This document shows, in pieces, positions 38,318 to 51,257 of a stretch of DNA of 64,000 nucleotides. Origin of the DNA: Rhynchopus sp. YZ270_cl-10 (taxonomy: Eukaryota > Euglenozoa > Diplonemea > Diplonemida > Diplonemidae). Position 1 is the stretch's first letter; the number at the start of each line of letters is the position of its first letter. The stretch covers positions 1,240,001-1,304,000 of the forward strand of contig OZ037900.1 of NCBI GenBank assembly GCA_964035575.1, read 5' to 3'. The translations under genes and the position numbers were made by a program. The notes beneath the pieces were generated by a model. The model was not told where the DNA came from. It saw nothing but the letters and a program-made list of their open reading frames with translations, and made no database searches.

Positions 38318-38465
38318 TTGCCAACAGATTTATATTAGAAATGAAATGAGAATGATGAGAAAGGACAACCAAAACAGAGCAAAAGGAAAAACAGAAAAAA
38401 ACACAACACATAAAAAGAATTCCCCGGCCGGGAATTGAACCCGGGTCTTCCGCGTGACAGGCGGA

Positions 38466-38473
38466 AATACTGA
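38466..38473. repeat. 8-bp target-site duplication, left
   Basis: AATACTGA, present once in the intact unit-1 gene and repeated at 40421-40428. Confidence 0.95.
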
Positions 38474-40420
38474 GGTATGTCGGGCGCACAGCGCAGACCC
38501 CATTATGGGCGCACAGCACACCCCCTCATTATGGGCGCACAGCACACCCCCCCAATATGGGCGCACAGCGCAGACCCCATTATGGGCGCACAGCACACCT
38601 CCTCATTATGGGCGCACAGAACAGGCCCTCCGATATGGGCGCACAGCACACCCCCCCATTATGGGCGCACAGAACACACCAGCCGGCTTAGGCAACCTAG
38701 AACTAGTAGGTCCCGAGCACCCGCACCCACCAGCCAGATAACGCAACCTAGAACCAGCAGGTTCCCGCGCACCCGCACCCACCAGCCGGATAACGTGGCC
38801 AGTCGGGCGCACAGCGCAGACCCCATTATGGGCGCACAGCACACCCCCTCATTATGGGCGCACAGCGCACATGTGTGCTGTGCGCCCATAATGAGGGGGT
38901 GTGCTGTGCGCCCATAATGGGGTCTGCGCTGTGCGCCCATAATAGGGAGGTGTGCTGTGCGCCCAAAACGGAGAGCCTGTTCTGTGCGCCCATAATGGAG
39001 TGGTGTGCTGTGCGCCAATAATGGGGGGTACCCTTTGAGCCATACTGGAGACATGTGATATGTGATAGACACTTAACTGGTGGGTGGGTGCGGGTGCAAG
39101 GTTCTAGGTTGCGTTATCTGGCTGGTGTGGTTGTGCGGGTGTGCGGGGTTCGGGCAACGTTATCCGGCTGGTGTGGTGGTGCGGGTTTGCGGGGTTCGGC
39201 ACACGTTATCTGGTTCGTGTGGTTAAAAAGCTGGCTGGTGGGTGCGGGTGCGCGGGAACCTGCTGGTTCGAGGTTGCGTTATCCGGCTGGTGGTTGTGCG
39301 GGTTTGCGGGTTGACGGGTGCGCGGGTTTGCGGTCCCTAGCTGGTTCGTGTGGTTGTGCGGGTGCGCGGGGTTCGGGCAACGTTATCCGGCTGGTGTGGT
39401 TGTGCGGGTTTGCGGGGTTCGGGCAACGTTATCTGGTTCGTGTGGTCAATAAGCTGGCTGGTGGGTGCGGGTGCGCGGGAACCTGCTGGTTCTAGGTTGC
39501 GTTATCTGGCTGGTGGGTGCGGGTGCTCGGGACCTACTAGTTCTAGGTTGCCTAAGCCGGCTGGTGTGTTCTGTGCGCCCATAATGGGGGGGTGTGCTGT
39601 GCGCCCATATCGGAGGGCCTGTTCTGTGCGCCCATAATGAGGAGGTGTGCTGTGCGCCCATAATGGGGTCTGCGCTGTGCGCCCATATTGGGGGGGTGTG
39701 CTGTGCGCCCATAATGAGGGGGTGTGCTGTGCGCCCATAATGGGGTCTGCGCTGTGCGCCCGACATACCGATAACGTTGCCCGAACCCCGCAAACCCGCA
39801 CAACCACACCAGCCGGATAACGTTGCCCGAACCCCGCGCACCCGCACAACCACACGAACCAGCTAGGGACCGCAAACCCGCGCACCCGTCAACCCGCAAA
39901 CCCGCACAACCACCAGCCGGATAACGCAACCTCGAACCAGCAGGTTCCCGCGCACCCGCACCCACCAGCCAGCTTTTTAACCACACGAACCAGATAACGT
40001 GTGCCGAACCCCGCAAACCCGCACCACCACACCAGCCGGATAACGTTGCCCGAACCCCGCACACCCGCACAACCACACCAGCCAGATAACGCAACCTAGA
40101 ACCTGTAGGTTCCCGTGCACCCGCACCCACCCACCAGTTAAGTGTCTATCACATATCACATGTCTCCAGTATGGCTCAAAGGGTACCCCCCCCCATTATT
40201 GGCGCACAGCACACCACTCCATTATGGGCGCACAGAACAGGCTCTCCGTTATGGGCGCACAGCACACCTCCCTATTATGGGCGCACAGCGCAGACCCCAT
40301 TATGGGCGCACAGCACACCCCCTCATTATGGGCGCACAGCACACATGTGCGCTGTGCGCCCATAATGAGGGGGTGTGCTGTGCGCCCATAATGGGGTCTG
40401 CGCTGTGCGCCCGACTGGCC
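38474..40420. mobile_element. 1947-bp fold-back element
   Basis: The left end GGTATGTCGGGCGCACAGCG and the right end (reverse of GGCCAGTCGGGCGCACAGCG) agree for about 65 bp after the first few bases. Segment A (38474-38786) is inverted as A' (39457-39769), and segment B (38799-39431) as B' (39770-40420), giving the interleaved order A-B-A'-B'. A is mostly GGGCGCACAGCACACCCC repeats; the middle of B is GC-rich GTGCGGGT and GTTATCCGGCTGGT repeats. No transposase or other credible ORF, so it is non-autonomous. Length plus 8 bp equals the unit-2 size excess at this point. The 8-bp duplication would fit hAT- or P-like elements, but the ends do not settle the family. Confidence 0.93.
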
Positions 40421-40428
40421 AATACTGA
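40421..40428. repeat. 8-bp target-site duplication, right
   Basis: AATACTGA directly after the right end of the element. Confidence 0.95.
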
Positions 40429-40534
40429 CCTCTATACTACCGAGGATACAATGAAGCCTGTTTTTAAAAAGAATGCGTCCAGAGAAAGTCTTCAATCACA
40501 CCGAATCTGAAAAATAAAAAACAAAGAAAAGAAT

Positions 40535-40607
40535 TACCCCATGTGGGACTCGAACCCACAACCTTTGGATTAGAAGTCCAACGCGCTATCCATTGCGCCA
40601 ATGGGGC
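40535..40607 (-). tRNA. tRNA-Arg(TCT), unit 2
   Basis: Counterpart of 12647. Confidence 0.96.
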
Positions 40608-40698
40608 TTGTTTCATATTCTTTTCTTGTTTTAAGGAAGTGTCCCTTCACAGTCAACACCACCTGTAAAAATTGTGAAGGAAATTCAAAAATGAAAAG

Positions 40699-40771
40699 TA
40701 CAACTAGCTGGGATTGAACCAGCGATCTTCCGCGTGTAAGGCGGACGTCCTAACCACTAGACGATAGCTGC
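40699..40771 (-). tRNA. tRNA-Val(TAC), unit 2
   Basis: Counterpart of 12811. Confidence 0.95.
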
Positions 40772-40872
40772 CCAAACTTAGTGAGATGTTGGCAAGGGTC
40801 TGACCAACTTTTTTTTGGTGTGCAAAAAATTTTTTTCAAGTCAAAAAAATGGGTTCACTGAAAAAGGTTTTC

Positions 40873-40945
40873 TAGCAGAGATAGGTTTCGATCCTATGAC
40901 CTGTGGGTTATGAGCCCACCGCGCTGACCACTGCGCCACTCTGCT
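40873..40945 (-). tRNA. Initiator tRNA-Met(CAT), unit 2
   Basis: Counterpart of 12985. Confidence 0.95.
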
Positions 40946-40995
40946 TCTAATTACTTCCAACGATGTTTTCTACATGCCCAGCTTAAAAAAGGCTA

Positions 40996-41066
40996 TGCGA
41001 CCGCCGGGAATCGAACCCGGGTCGAACCCTTGGGAGGGGTCCATCATGCCACTAGACCACGGTCGC
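40996..41066 (-). tRNA. tRNA-Gly(CCC), unit 2
   Basis: Counterpart of 13108. Confidence 0.94.
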
Positions 41067-41092
41067 CTTATCAAGGGATAAAAGGGCTCGAC

Positions 41093-41165
41093 GCTCTCGT
41101 GGCCTAGTGGTTAAGGCACAGGTCTTATGAGCCTGGGATCGCGGGTTCAAACCCCGCCGGGAGCA
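41093..41165 (+). tRNA. tRNA-Ile(TAT), unit 2
   Basis: Counterpart of 13205. Confidence 0.92.
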
Positions 41166-41245
41166 AAGCCTTTTTTTGTTCGATGAATCTTGTTCAGTTC
41201 TCCTCGTCTTTCGATGACTCCTCCAGAAGTTGCAAAGGAACAGTA

Positions 41246-41327
41246 GCGGACGTATCCAAGTGGTTACGGAGGTGCACTCGAAATGCATTGGGCTCTGCCC
41301 GCGCAGGTTCAAATCCTGCCGTCCGCG
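41246..41327 (+). tRNA. tRNA-Ser(CGA), unit 2
   Basis: Counterpart of 13358. Confidence 0.95.
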
Positions 41328-41392
41328 TTATTGCCTTTTTGCTGTGCAGGGGGAAGTCCTGTACATTCCACACATCCCAAATAAATTTTCAC

Positions 41393-41983
41393 TGGGAGTA
41401 AGTGATTAGGGCATGATGTGTGATGCTCCAATTTGCGGTTACGACTTCATAATGGATTCAGGAGCATCCAAACATCCCATTTTCCCGTTAGTTTCCCATT
41501 TTTGACGATCTGGCTATTGCAGAATAGCAGTGAATATGACATTTTGCTGGGTCATTTTAGCCACCTCGATTAGGACACTTCTGATGCTCTAATTTGCGTT
41601 TACAACATCATAATGCATTCAGGAGCAGCCGAATAACCCATTATCCCAACGTTTTCGCGTTTTTGACCATTTTTGCTGTTACGAAATATCCGGTGAAAAA
41701 TGGGAAAATTCCATGTTTCACTGAGGATATGTGTGATACTCCAATTTGTGGTTACAACATCACAATGCATTCAGGAGCGCCCAAATAACCCATTTTCCCA
41801 ACGTTTTTGCGTTTTTGGCCATTTTTGCTATTGCAGAATAGAGGCAAAAAAGACAGTTTACTGGGTCATTTTCGCCAAATCGATCAGGGCACTTCTGATG
41901 CTCCAATCAAATCGTCCAACCTCATAATGCATTCAGGAGCACCCAAATAACACATATTCCCAACGTTTTCGCGTTTTTGATCC
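41393..41983 (+). repeat. Satellite S block, unit 2
   Basis: Counterpart of 13505. Confidence 0.87.
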
Positions 41984-42033
41984 TGTGTGAGCAATCCAGA
42001 ACAACTTTGTGCTTCAGTAAAAAATAGTAAAAA

Positions 42034-42152
42034 GGATTCAAGCACCCGGACTTCCCAGCTGGTCACCCACGCCAGTACTATCCAGGCCTGCTGGTGCTTA
42101 ACTTCTCAAATCAGGCGGGATGAGGTGTATTCACCAGAGTATGGCCGAATCC
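42034..42152 (-). rRNA. 5S: 5S rRNA (minus strand), unit 2
   Basis: Counterpart of 14146. Confidence 0.95.
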
Positions 42153-42236
42153 AATACAGAGTCATGGTGGACAACATGTGAACAGGTTGTTTGTGACCTA
42201 ACAACGGACTAGAAATAGAACAGTGAACAAAAAACA

Positions 42237-42309
42237 AGGCACTAGAGGGGATCGAACCCTCGACCTCTCGCTTACTGGGCGAGCGCTCTAACCACTGAGC
42301 TATAGCGCC
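42237..42309 (-). tRNA. tRNA-Thr(AGT), unit 2
   Basis: Counterpart of 14349. Confidence 0.93.
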
Positions 42310-42430
42310 ATGCTTTCTCTCCATCTTCTTTTCTTTGAAGGGGGTCTTTTGAAATGTACAGAGCACACATCAAAAATTTCCTTCATACCTCCGCAATGGT
42401 GAAAAAATTTTTAACGAAGGAGCCTAGTAA

Positions 42431-42512
42431 GGCGAGGTGGCCGAGTGGTCTAAGGCGCTACGTTCAGGTCGTAGTCTCTTCGGGGGCGTGAGTTCAAACC
42501 TCACCCTCGTCA
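42431..42512 (+). tRNA. tRNA-Leu(CAG), unit 2
   Basis: Counterpart of 14543. Confidence 0.95.
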
Positions 42513-42589
42513 CTTTTTCTTCGTTGTGTGATCATCTAAAACCTATTTCCGCCCAAAGCTTGTTGTTTTATAGAAGCATCATAATTGTG

Positions 42590-42661
42590 GGGCTCTTAGC
42601 TCAGTGGAAGAGCGCCCGTTCCGCATACGGGAGGCCGAGAGTTCGAACCTCTCAGGGTCCA
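42590..42661 (+). tRNA. tRNA-Ala(CGC), unit 2
   Basis: Counterpart of 14702. Confidence 0.93.
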
Positions 42662-42735
42662 CAGTTTTTTTTCTGATTTGTTTCCTCCTGTGTAAATTGG
42701 TTCTCAGAGCTTTCACACCTTGCTCCCTAAAATGT

Positions 42736-42807
42736 GGCTGTTTAGCTCAGTGGTAGAGCACATCATCCGTAATGATGGGGTCGTGGGTTCAATCCCCACA
42801 GCGGCCT
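42736..42807 (+). tRNA. tRNA-Thr(CGT), unit 2
   Basis: Counterpart of 14848. Confidence 0.92.
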
Positions 42808-42918
42808 AGGTTTTTTTCAGAGCTTTCCTTTCAGACCTTTACAACCTAACTTGGGGTTTGTGGGTTTGCGGTCACTGGTGCACACATGGCCTGTGGACGG
42901 GCAGGGGCAAAAAAAATT

Positions 42919-43248
42919 GGGTGCTTGCGTTGTGTGCTGGATCGGGACCACCAGTAAACTGGCAGCCCCACATCCAGTTCTAATATTTGAAGTGTGAAAT
43001 AGAACGCAATCGGAAGATTAGTTTACACGAATGTAAGAATAATATCGTCATGGTAATATTCTGTACAGATTGTACGGGATTTACTATCATATGAGAGTAG
43101 TCCGTCGCAGGCCACATCGGGCCCGCAACATGACCGGTCTTCACACAAAATTGTAAAAGAATTTTCCTTGGAAAAAATGTCTTTTTCAAGTTTTTGTTGT
43201 TGCTGAACGAGTTGTTTGGTTTCGAAGTAGCACACTAACTTAGCACCC
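42919..43248 (-). ncRNA. RNA X2, unit 2
   Basis: Counterpart of 15031, with its class III box at 43287-43305. Confidence 0.65.
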
Positions 43249-43358
43249 AAACATGCAGCAAACATCGGAATACAAGACAGGGTCGTCTTGTTGGAGGTGG
43301 GTCAGGGTCTGGACATCCTCAAATGTGCACACCTAATACAACAGAAGAAAAGGAAAAA

Positions 43359-43477
43359 GGATTCAAGCACCCGGACTTCCCAGCTGGTCACCCACGCCAG
43401 TACTATCCAGGCCTGCTGGTGCTTAACTTCTCAAATCAGGCGGGATGAGGTGTATTCACCAGAGTATGGCCGAATCC
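43359..43477 (-). rRNA. 5S: 5S rRNA (minus strand), unit 2
   Basis: Counterpart of 15471. Confidence 0.95.
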
Positions 43478-43530
43478 AATAATAGGTCTGGATAGAAAAG
43501 CTGGGAAGACTTATTACCAGTCCGTTTTTA

Positions 43531-43585
43531 CCTGAGAAGTTAGACACCTCCAAGCCTGGATAGTACTGGCGCGGGTGACCAACTG
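43531..43585 (+). pseudogene. 5S rRNA fragment, unit 2
   Basis: Counterpart of 15643. Confidence 0.85.
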
Positions 43586-43837
43586 GATAAATACACCGAA
43601 AAATAGATCTAAATTGTCAGACCGGTTCTTAGCTGTGCGCATCCATAAAAAACTAAAAAAATACTTGCGTCAGAAAATCCTAGTGTGTTGTACCGTGGTC
43701 CGATATTCTTTCGGTCCCGGGTTCAACACCTGAGACAGATAATATATTTTGACTTTTTCAGATTTTTCTCATTTTTTTGTCTCCTCACTCTTTCTGAGAA
43801 TCTTCAAAATTGTCAAAAGTGAGAAATTTTTGGGAAA

Positions 43838-45288
43838 ATGGCATATTTAGGGGCTCCTGAATCCATTATGAGGTCAGATGAATCAATCTGAGCATCACAC
43901 ATATCCTAATAGACAAAATGTCCGTTTATCAAAATACCTGAAAATGCCTCTTTATCCTATCTAAGGATGTCAGAAACCCTTAAAAGTGCAAAAATCTTGG
44001 GAATATAGGGTTTTTGGGCCATTCTGAATCCATTGCGGGGTCGGACGATTTGATTGGAGCATCAGAAGTATCCTAATCGGTAAAATGTCGCAAAAATATG
44101 GGCAAAATGCCTTTATACCCTATCTAAGCAATTAGAATGTGCTCTAAAACGCAAAAATCTTGGGAATATGGGGTTTTTGGGCACATCTGAGTTCATTGCG
44201 GGGTCGTACGATCAGATCTGAGCATCACATAATGTCTAGAATTTTACAGGTGCAACAAACACCTGTATTTTGGTGTAACATGCATATAACCATATCTGAA
44301 TACCTTAAATTTGCACGAAAATGCAAAAATCTTGGGAATATGGGTTTTTTGGGCACATCTGAGTCAATTGCGGGGTCGCACGATCAGATCCGAGCATCAC
44401 ACAATACCTAGAATTTCAACTATGCAATAAACATGTCTATTTTGGGTAAAATGGCTAATAACCACATGTAAGTAGCTTAAAAATGCTCTAAAATGCAATA
44501 ATCTTGGGAATATGGGGTTTTTGGGCACATTTGAGTTCATTGCGGGGTCGCACGATCAGATCCGAGTATCACACAATGTCTAGAATTTCAAAAAAGCAAC
44601 AATCACATGTATTTTGGTGTAAAATGCATATAACCATATCTGAATGTCTCAAATACGCATGAAAATGAAGAAATCTTGGGTATATAGGGTTTTTGGGCAC
44701 ATCTGAGTCAATTGCGGGGTCGTACGGTCAGATCCGAGCATCAGACAATGTCTAGAATTTTAGCTATGCAACAAACACCTGTATATTGGGTAAAATGGCT
44801 AATAATCATATCTAAATGGCTCATATATGCTCGAAAATGCAAAAATCTTGGGAATGTGGGGTTTTTGGACATTTTTGAGTCAATTGCGGGGTCGTACGAT
44901 CAGATTAGAGCATCACACAATGTCTCAAATTTTACAGGTGCAACAAACACCTGTATTTTGGTGTAACATGCAAACAACCATATCTAAATACCTCAAATTT
45001 GCACGAAAATGAAGAAATCTTGGGTATATAGGGTTTTTGGGCCAATCTGAGTCAATTGCGGGGTCGCACGGTCAATTCCGAGTATCAGGCCCTCTCTACA
45101 ACTTAGCCGGTGCTCAAACATAGGGGTTACAGGCAAATATACCTGTACACAGGCATATGACCTCTGTACGAACCTTCTTTTCACTCGAAAATGCAATTTT
45201 CTTGGGTATATGGGGTATTTGAGCACATCTGAGTCAATTGCGGGGTCGTACGCTCAGATCCGAGCATCACACACTGTCTAACTGAGAA
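43838..45288 (-). repeat. Satellite S, ~172-bp period, unit 2
   Basis: Counterpart of 15950. Confidence 0.88.
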
Positions 45289-45305
45289 ATATTTTGAAAA
45301 AAGTC

Positions 45306-46508
45306 GATTTTTTGGTGAAAATATTTTTCACAGAAAATCGAATTTTACTATTAAGATTGGCTTTGGGCATGACCCAGTAAGGTTACTATGGGCCCCATGG
45401 GACATATACACCCGAATACCAGGCCGTATTTTCAAAAAGTTGATAATCCCAGTATATGGTATGGCCCTGTGGTACGAAATTTTTGGCCGAAAAAATCGAC
45501 CAAAAAATCGTCATTTTTGGGGGTCACGGTGACAAAAAGTTGCATTTTTTCACGAAAAATGGTCGGAATGTGACTTGAATGGGCTCTAATGGGTATATTA
45601 TGCACATAACATACCTAAATTATGTCGATATTTCACCGGCGGAGCCGAAAAAATCGATTTTCAGGGTGTGCAAAACTGTAAAAATGACGAAAATCGGAAA
45701 AATGACGATTTTTTGGTGAAAATATTTTTCACAGAAAATCGAATTTTACTATTAAGATTGGCTTTGGGCATGACCCAGTAAGGTTACTATGGGCCCCATG
45801 GGACATATACACCCGAATACCAGGCCGTATTTTCAAAAAGTTGATAATCCCAGTATATGGTATGGCCCTGTGGTACGAAATTTTTGGCCGAAAAAATCGA
45901 CCAAAAAATCGTCATTTTTGGGGGTCACGGTGACAAAAAGTTGCATTTTTTCACGAAAAATGGTCGGAATGTGACTTGAATGGGCTCTAATGGGTATATT
46001 ATGCACATAACATACCTAAATTATGTCGATATTTCACCGGCGGAGCCGAAAAAATCGATTTTCAGGGTGTGCAAAACTGTAAAAATGACGAAAATCGGAA
46101 AAATGACGATTTTTTGGTCAAAATATTTTTCACAGAAAATCGAATTTTACTATTAAGATTGGCTTTGGGCATGACCCAGTAAGGTTACTATGGGCCCCAT
46201 GGGACATATACACCCGAATACCAGGCCGTATTTTCAAAAAGTTGATAATCCCAGTATATGGTATGGCCCTGTGGTACGAAATTTTTGGCCGAAAAAATCG
46301 ACCAAAAAATCGTCATTTTTGGGGGTCACGGTGACAAAAAGTTGCATTTTTTCACGAAAAATGGTCGGAATGTGACTTGAATGGGCTCTAATGGGTATAT
46401 TATGCACATAACATACCTAAATTATGTCGATATTTCACCGGCGGAGCCGAAAAAATCGATTTTCAGGGTGTGCAAAACTGTAAAAATCACCAAAATCCCA
46501 AAAATCAC
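45306..46508. repeat. 401-bp triplication, unit 2
   Basis: Counterpart of 17418; still exactly three copies. Confidence 0.95.
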
Positions 46509-49488
46509 GATTTTTTTTCAAAAATATTTTTTTCAAAAAAATCGATTTTAAAATATTGGTTTGGCTTGTGCGGGGACCTGAATTTGGGGCAACATACCCT
46601 GTGGGACATACTGGGCCCGATGCAAGGCCGATTTTTCAAAAATATGGTTGCCCCGGTAGACGGTATGGCCCTGCAGGTCAGTGCATCGGGCCAAAAATCA
46701 TGAAAAAATCATGATTTTGGGGTCTGGCACCCCATGGGCACATATATCTGGGGGTGTGAAATATGCATGGAATCGACCGATTGGGGGTGTTATAGGTCCT
46801 GGGGGCCCACATGGGCCATATTTCACGCTATTGGGTCACGGGAAAGTGATTTTGACATTTTTTCATCGATTTTAGCTGTGAGAACCCTTCAAAAACACTG
46901 ATTTTGGGGTGTTTCTGAGACGGTACGCTATACCCAGGGTCATATTAGGTATTAGTCCGGTCGACTTTTTGAAAAAACGACCCCGCAATGGACTCAGGGG
47001 TGCCAGATAGTGTATATGCACCAGAATGGATTCACGGGAAAAGTCAAAATTGGGTGTCAGATACATGCTGCCATAAGTGACGAATTTCAAAAGTTGAGAT
47101 TTTTCGAAAATCAGGGTTCAGTACACGCTGTACCCAATCCTGGGGGCCAAAATTTTCAACTTTTTGAAAAAACGGGCGGTATATGGCCCTAAAGTGTCAA
47201 AATGAGTTAATTGCGACCTCGGACGGCCTCCGGAGATGAGTAGAAGTTTATTTACTGAAAAAAAAAGTCAAAACACAGGCAAAATCCCACCTTCCACAGG
47301 TACAGTCAAAACTTTTATCCAGATCTCATGTTTTTTCAAAAAATTTTAAATTGTTTTTATGACTAACACCTCCGAAATTTTTCCTGATAAGATGGAATAT
47401 GGTCCTGTAGTAGTATGCAGTGTGTTTGCAGGCAAAAATTTGCATTTTCTCGCCCCAGACATTTTTTTATACATAAAAGTGCATAAAGGGACCCCTGACC
47501 CCAAAATCCGGGTTCCAGCTTTTTGAAGGGGTCACCCTACAGGCCACCTCAAAAAGTTGGCCCGTAGGGCCAACTTTTTGAAAAAACGGGGTTGCGATGT
47601 GTCCTGGGGGCCCGAAGGGCCCCCAGGACACATCGCTGGGAAAAAAATATTAGGTTTTTTGGGGTCTATATAGGGTTGCTGTGGGGGTCACATGGCCGAA
47701 AAATGGCCATTTTTGGCCTATTTTTGGCCATTTTTTTAAGGTAAAAAATCCACTTTTTTTTTGTACATCCCCTTGCCCCCGGTAAAATTTACCAAACATA
47801 TGGCCCTGTTGGACATACTGGGCCCATGAGTCGGTCGCTGGATCACCAAACTAGTTGCCCTATTTGCTAAAATCATGTTTTCAGGGTCAAAAATAGGGTG
47901 TTTTTTAGGGTCAAAAATAGGGTGTTTTTCAGGGGTATGTTAACCACGTATGTGTCTTAGGGACCAAATTTTCCAGGAATGTGAACCAATCGGGTCGCAA
48001 TGGGTCCAGGGGGCCCGGAGGGCCCCCATGCAGGGAAAATTTGCAACAATCCTGGGCAATGCTGGGGGCCGATAGGGTGTGCCTATACACGTGTTTTTAC
48101 GTGTTTTTGGGCACTTTTCAGGATTTTCGAAAATTTTTGCAACACCAAAATCAAAAATTTCGGTCTAGGAGGCCCATATCTGGAAAAAATCGATATTCCA
48201 ATGGCCTCATTGGGACATATTGGGCCCAGGACCCTATTTTCAGGTCCCAGGAAAAGCCAAAACAATAAAAAAAATAGCTCAGGCGACCCCCAAAAATAGG
48301 CCAAAAACAGCCATTTTTAGGGTGTTTTTTAGGGGTATTTTTACACACACAAATTGTTTACCATAGCACACCCCCAGGCTGCCTCAAAATTTTATCTTTA
48401 TTTGATTTTTCCAACCCACATAGGGGTATTGGAGGCACAACTTTCACCAAGCCTGGGGAATTCGGCACTGCACACACACAACTGAAAAAGGCAAAAATCA
48501 CCTGTTTTTCAAGGTGTCGCAGGGTAAATGTTGTTCCTTAAAAACCAAATTTTTTCTAAAAAATCGGCCCTGCGGGTGAAAAAACGACACTATGGGGGGT
48601 ATTCCAGGGTGTGGGGGCCCCAAAAATCCGGTTTAAGACCACGAGAGGGTCCGAATACACACCTGAGAAGGTCCCGGGGAGTAAAAAAATGGCCATTTTT
48701 GGGGGGTCAAAATCTCACTTTTTGGGGGGATGTTTGTATACCCAGTACCGACCCACTAGCTGGGATGCCCAACTTTTCGCGAATATGGGGGCCCGTAGGG
48801 CCCCCGGGGCCCAGGGGGCCCAAAATATCGTGTTGCAGATGCCAGGAGAACATGTTTCAATATTTTGGATACATTTTTCCATAGGGTCATTTTCAAAAGC
48901 ACTGATTTTAGGGGTATTGAGCGAGGTACCCATACCCATGGGTTATCCTATATATTAGTTTTCACTCGGATGTGAAAAAACGATGTCGCAATGGATTCAG
49001 GGGGCCCAAATAGGGTATATGGCCCAGGAAATTTTCAAAAAGTTGACCCAACCAGGTATACAGGCATACAAGCCGGTAGGTCAACAGATAGGGTGTTTTC
49101 CGCACCCAAAATATGGGGTCATGACCATGTGGGTCAGACCTGAATTGATAAATGTTTCGCACAGGTTTTCGCGAATACCCCCTCTATTCCGAATGCGCTA
49201 CAAGAGTTTTAAATTTTTGGCTATTTAGATTCACTTTTAAAAACAAAATGGGTCTCCAGAACACACATGAGGTTCACATGTACCTCTACAGAAACCTTGG
49301 TTTTGGTCGGATTTTGAGGCCAATTTTTGGGTTCCCACCAATTTCCTAGGGTATACTGGGATATTGCCCGTGTGTCCAAAAGTGATTTTTGGGGCCTTAG
49401 GACCCCGGAGAATCCATTTAACGGTCGTTTTTGCACCGGAAAGACCTATCTAGTACCCAAAAATCGAATTTTCATATTTTTGAAAAAG
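46508..49488. repeat. Degenerate GC-rich repeat landscape, unit 2
   Basis: Counterpart of 18620. Several single-base differences from unit 1 lie here. Confidence 0.7.
47549..47636. repeat. Two adjacent perfect hairpins, unit 2
   Basis: Counterpart of 19661; both stems unchanged. Confidence 0.9.
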
Positions 49489-50150
49489 TGACCAAAAATC
49501 GACTTTTTTTGGTAACATTGTATGGCATAAATTATTCTACATAATGTGTGATGCTTGAATAAAAACTTACGACCCCATAATGTACTCGGAACTCACCCAT
49601 GTAATTGTTGAGAAAAAAAAACTTTCCGAAAAAATGAAATTTCAACCCGAATATGCACATTTGGGTCATTTTACGGCTATGTAGGTCATTTTGTATGTGT
49701 TTTTCGATTATATAGGTGATTAGGATATGTGTGATGCTCAGATTAAATCGTAAGACCCCGCAATTGACTCAAATGTGCCCAAAAACCCTATACACCCAAG
49801 ATTATTAACTTTTCCAGCATATTGGACATCCTTAGGTATGGTTATAAGCCATGATACGGCTATTGCTGGAAAAATAGCCGTAAATTGTGGTTGGTATTGA
49901 TTTCAGAAATTATGTGATGCTTAGATCATGCCATAGACGCTTTTAATGGATTCATATGAGCTCATACTACCCATATACCCCTTCAGAAGCCCCTTTTGAC
50001 TCTTATGAATATCCTTATATAGGCTTCCACTTGTGCAGAACCTTCTCAGTGTACAAGATGTTAGGTACAAAAAAACCATCATATTTTTTACACTACTGGC
50101 ATGCTTCCCAGGACACGTCTGTACTCAGAACGTTGTAGAGAAAAAAGGCA

Positions 50151-50263
50151 ACCAACGATTTCTAAAGCTACAGTTTCTGTACTTCATTGGTATGGAAGCA
50201 TGAAGATTATATCTTCTCACACAACTTTGTCAAACATGGCCAGTCCCGAAAGAGACTGGCCTT
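50151..50263 (+). ncRNA. SL: Spliced-leader RNA SLa, unit 2
   Basis: Counterpart of 22263. One change in the 3' stem (CAGTCCC for CAGTCTC) makes a C-A mismatch next to the loop. Class II box at 50101. Confidence 0.94.
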
Positions 50264-50584
50264 TTTTACGTTAGCATGATCGTCTTGTGCACAAGAAGCA
50301 AACCCAAAAACACACACGATTCACACATGACATAACACACAAGTGCTTACTGCACCCCATTTTTATATCGCCTGCAAAACCATATTTGTGACACTTGTTC
50401 CCCTTCAGAAGCCACTGTTGACTCTGTCGAATATCCTTCTGTAGGATCACACTTAAGGATATTTTTATGTAGAACCTTCACAGTGACCAAGATGTCAGGT
50501 ACGAAAAAGCAACCGTATTATAGACATTGGCAGAAGGCTTCCCAGAACAAGTGGGTACCTAGAACATTGTAGAGAAAAAGGGCA

Positions 50585-50697
50585 ACCAACGATTTCTAAA
50601 GCTACAGTTTCTGTACTTCATTGGTATGGAAGCATGAAGATTATATTCTTCACACAACTTTGTCAAAACATGGCCAGTTTCGAAAGAGACTGGCCTT
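50585..50697 (+). ncRNA. SL: Spliced-leader RNA SLb, unit 2
   Basis: Counterpart of 22697. Confidence 0.95.
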
Positions 50698-51003
50698 TTT
50701 TACGTTAACATCACCTTGTGCAAACCCAAAAAACACACATGATTCCCATGTTCTTCGAATATTTTGGTGATTAGGATATGTGTAATGCTCAGATTAAATT
50801 GTACGACCACGCAATTGACTCAAATGAGCCCAAATATCCCGTATTCCCAAGATTTTTGGACTTTCGAGCACATTGGGCATCCTTAGGTATGTTTATAAGC
50901 CACTCTACGGCTATGTTAGAAAAAAAACCCACCATAATAATGATACATATGGCATGATTCCCAGAACATGTTGGCACTTAGAACATTGTAGAGAAAAAGG
51001 GCA

Positions 51004-51117
51004 ACCAACGATTTCTAAAGCTACAGTTTCTGTACTTCATTGGTATGGAAGCATGAAGATTATTCTTCTCACACAACTTTGTCAAAACATGGCCAGTTTC
51101 GAAAGAGACTGGCCTTT
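51004..51117 (+). ncRNA. SL: Spliced-leader RNA SLc, unit 2
   Basis: Counterpart of 23116. Confidence 0.95.
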
Positions 51118-51257
51118 TTTACGTTAACACGATCGTCTTGTGCACAAGAAGCAAAAAAACCCACACAACAACAGCAGAAGTTTAGAACCACATTCAGACC
51201 CTGACCCAACTCCAACAAGGGGCCCCTGTCTTGTCAACCACCTTGTGCATATATACT

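Larger units (their letters stand above)
38420..40446 (-). pseudogene. tRNA-Asp(GTC) split by a fold-back insertion
   Basis: Counterpart of the intact gene at 12487. The 3' part (anticodon, T arm, acceptor strand) is 38420-38473 and the 5' part (acceptor strand, D-arm start) is 40429-40446. The break falls in the D-loop/A-box region, so this copy cannot give a normal tRNA. The other Asp gene of the unit (32124) is intact. Confidence 0.95.

Noticed and set aside
39055-40130. Long ORFs (up to 192 codons) in the fold-back element
   Set aside because: They are low-complexity translations of GC-rich repeats and appear on both strands because the element is an inverted repeat. No transposase motif.
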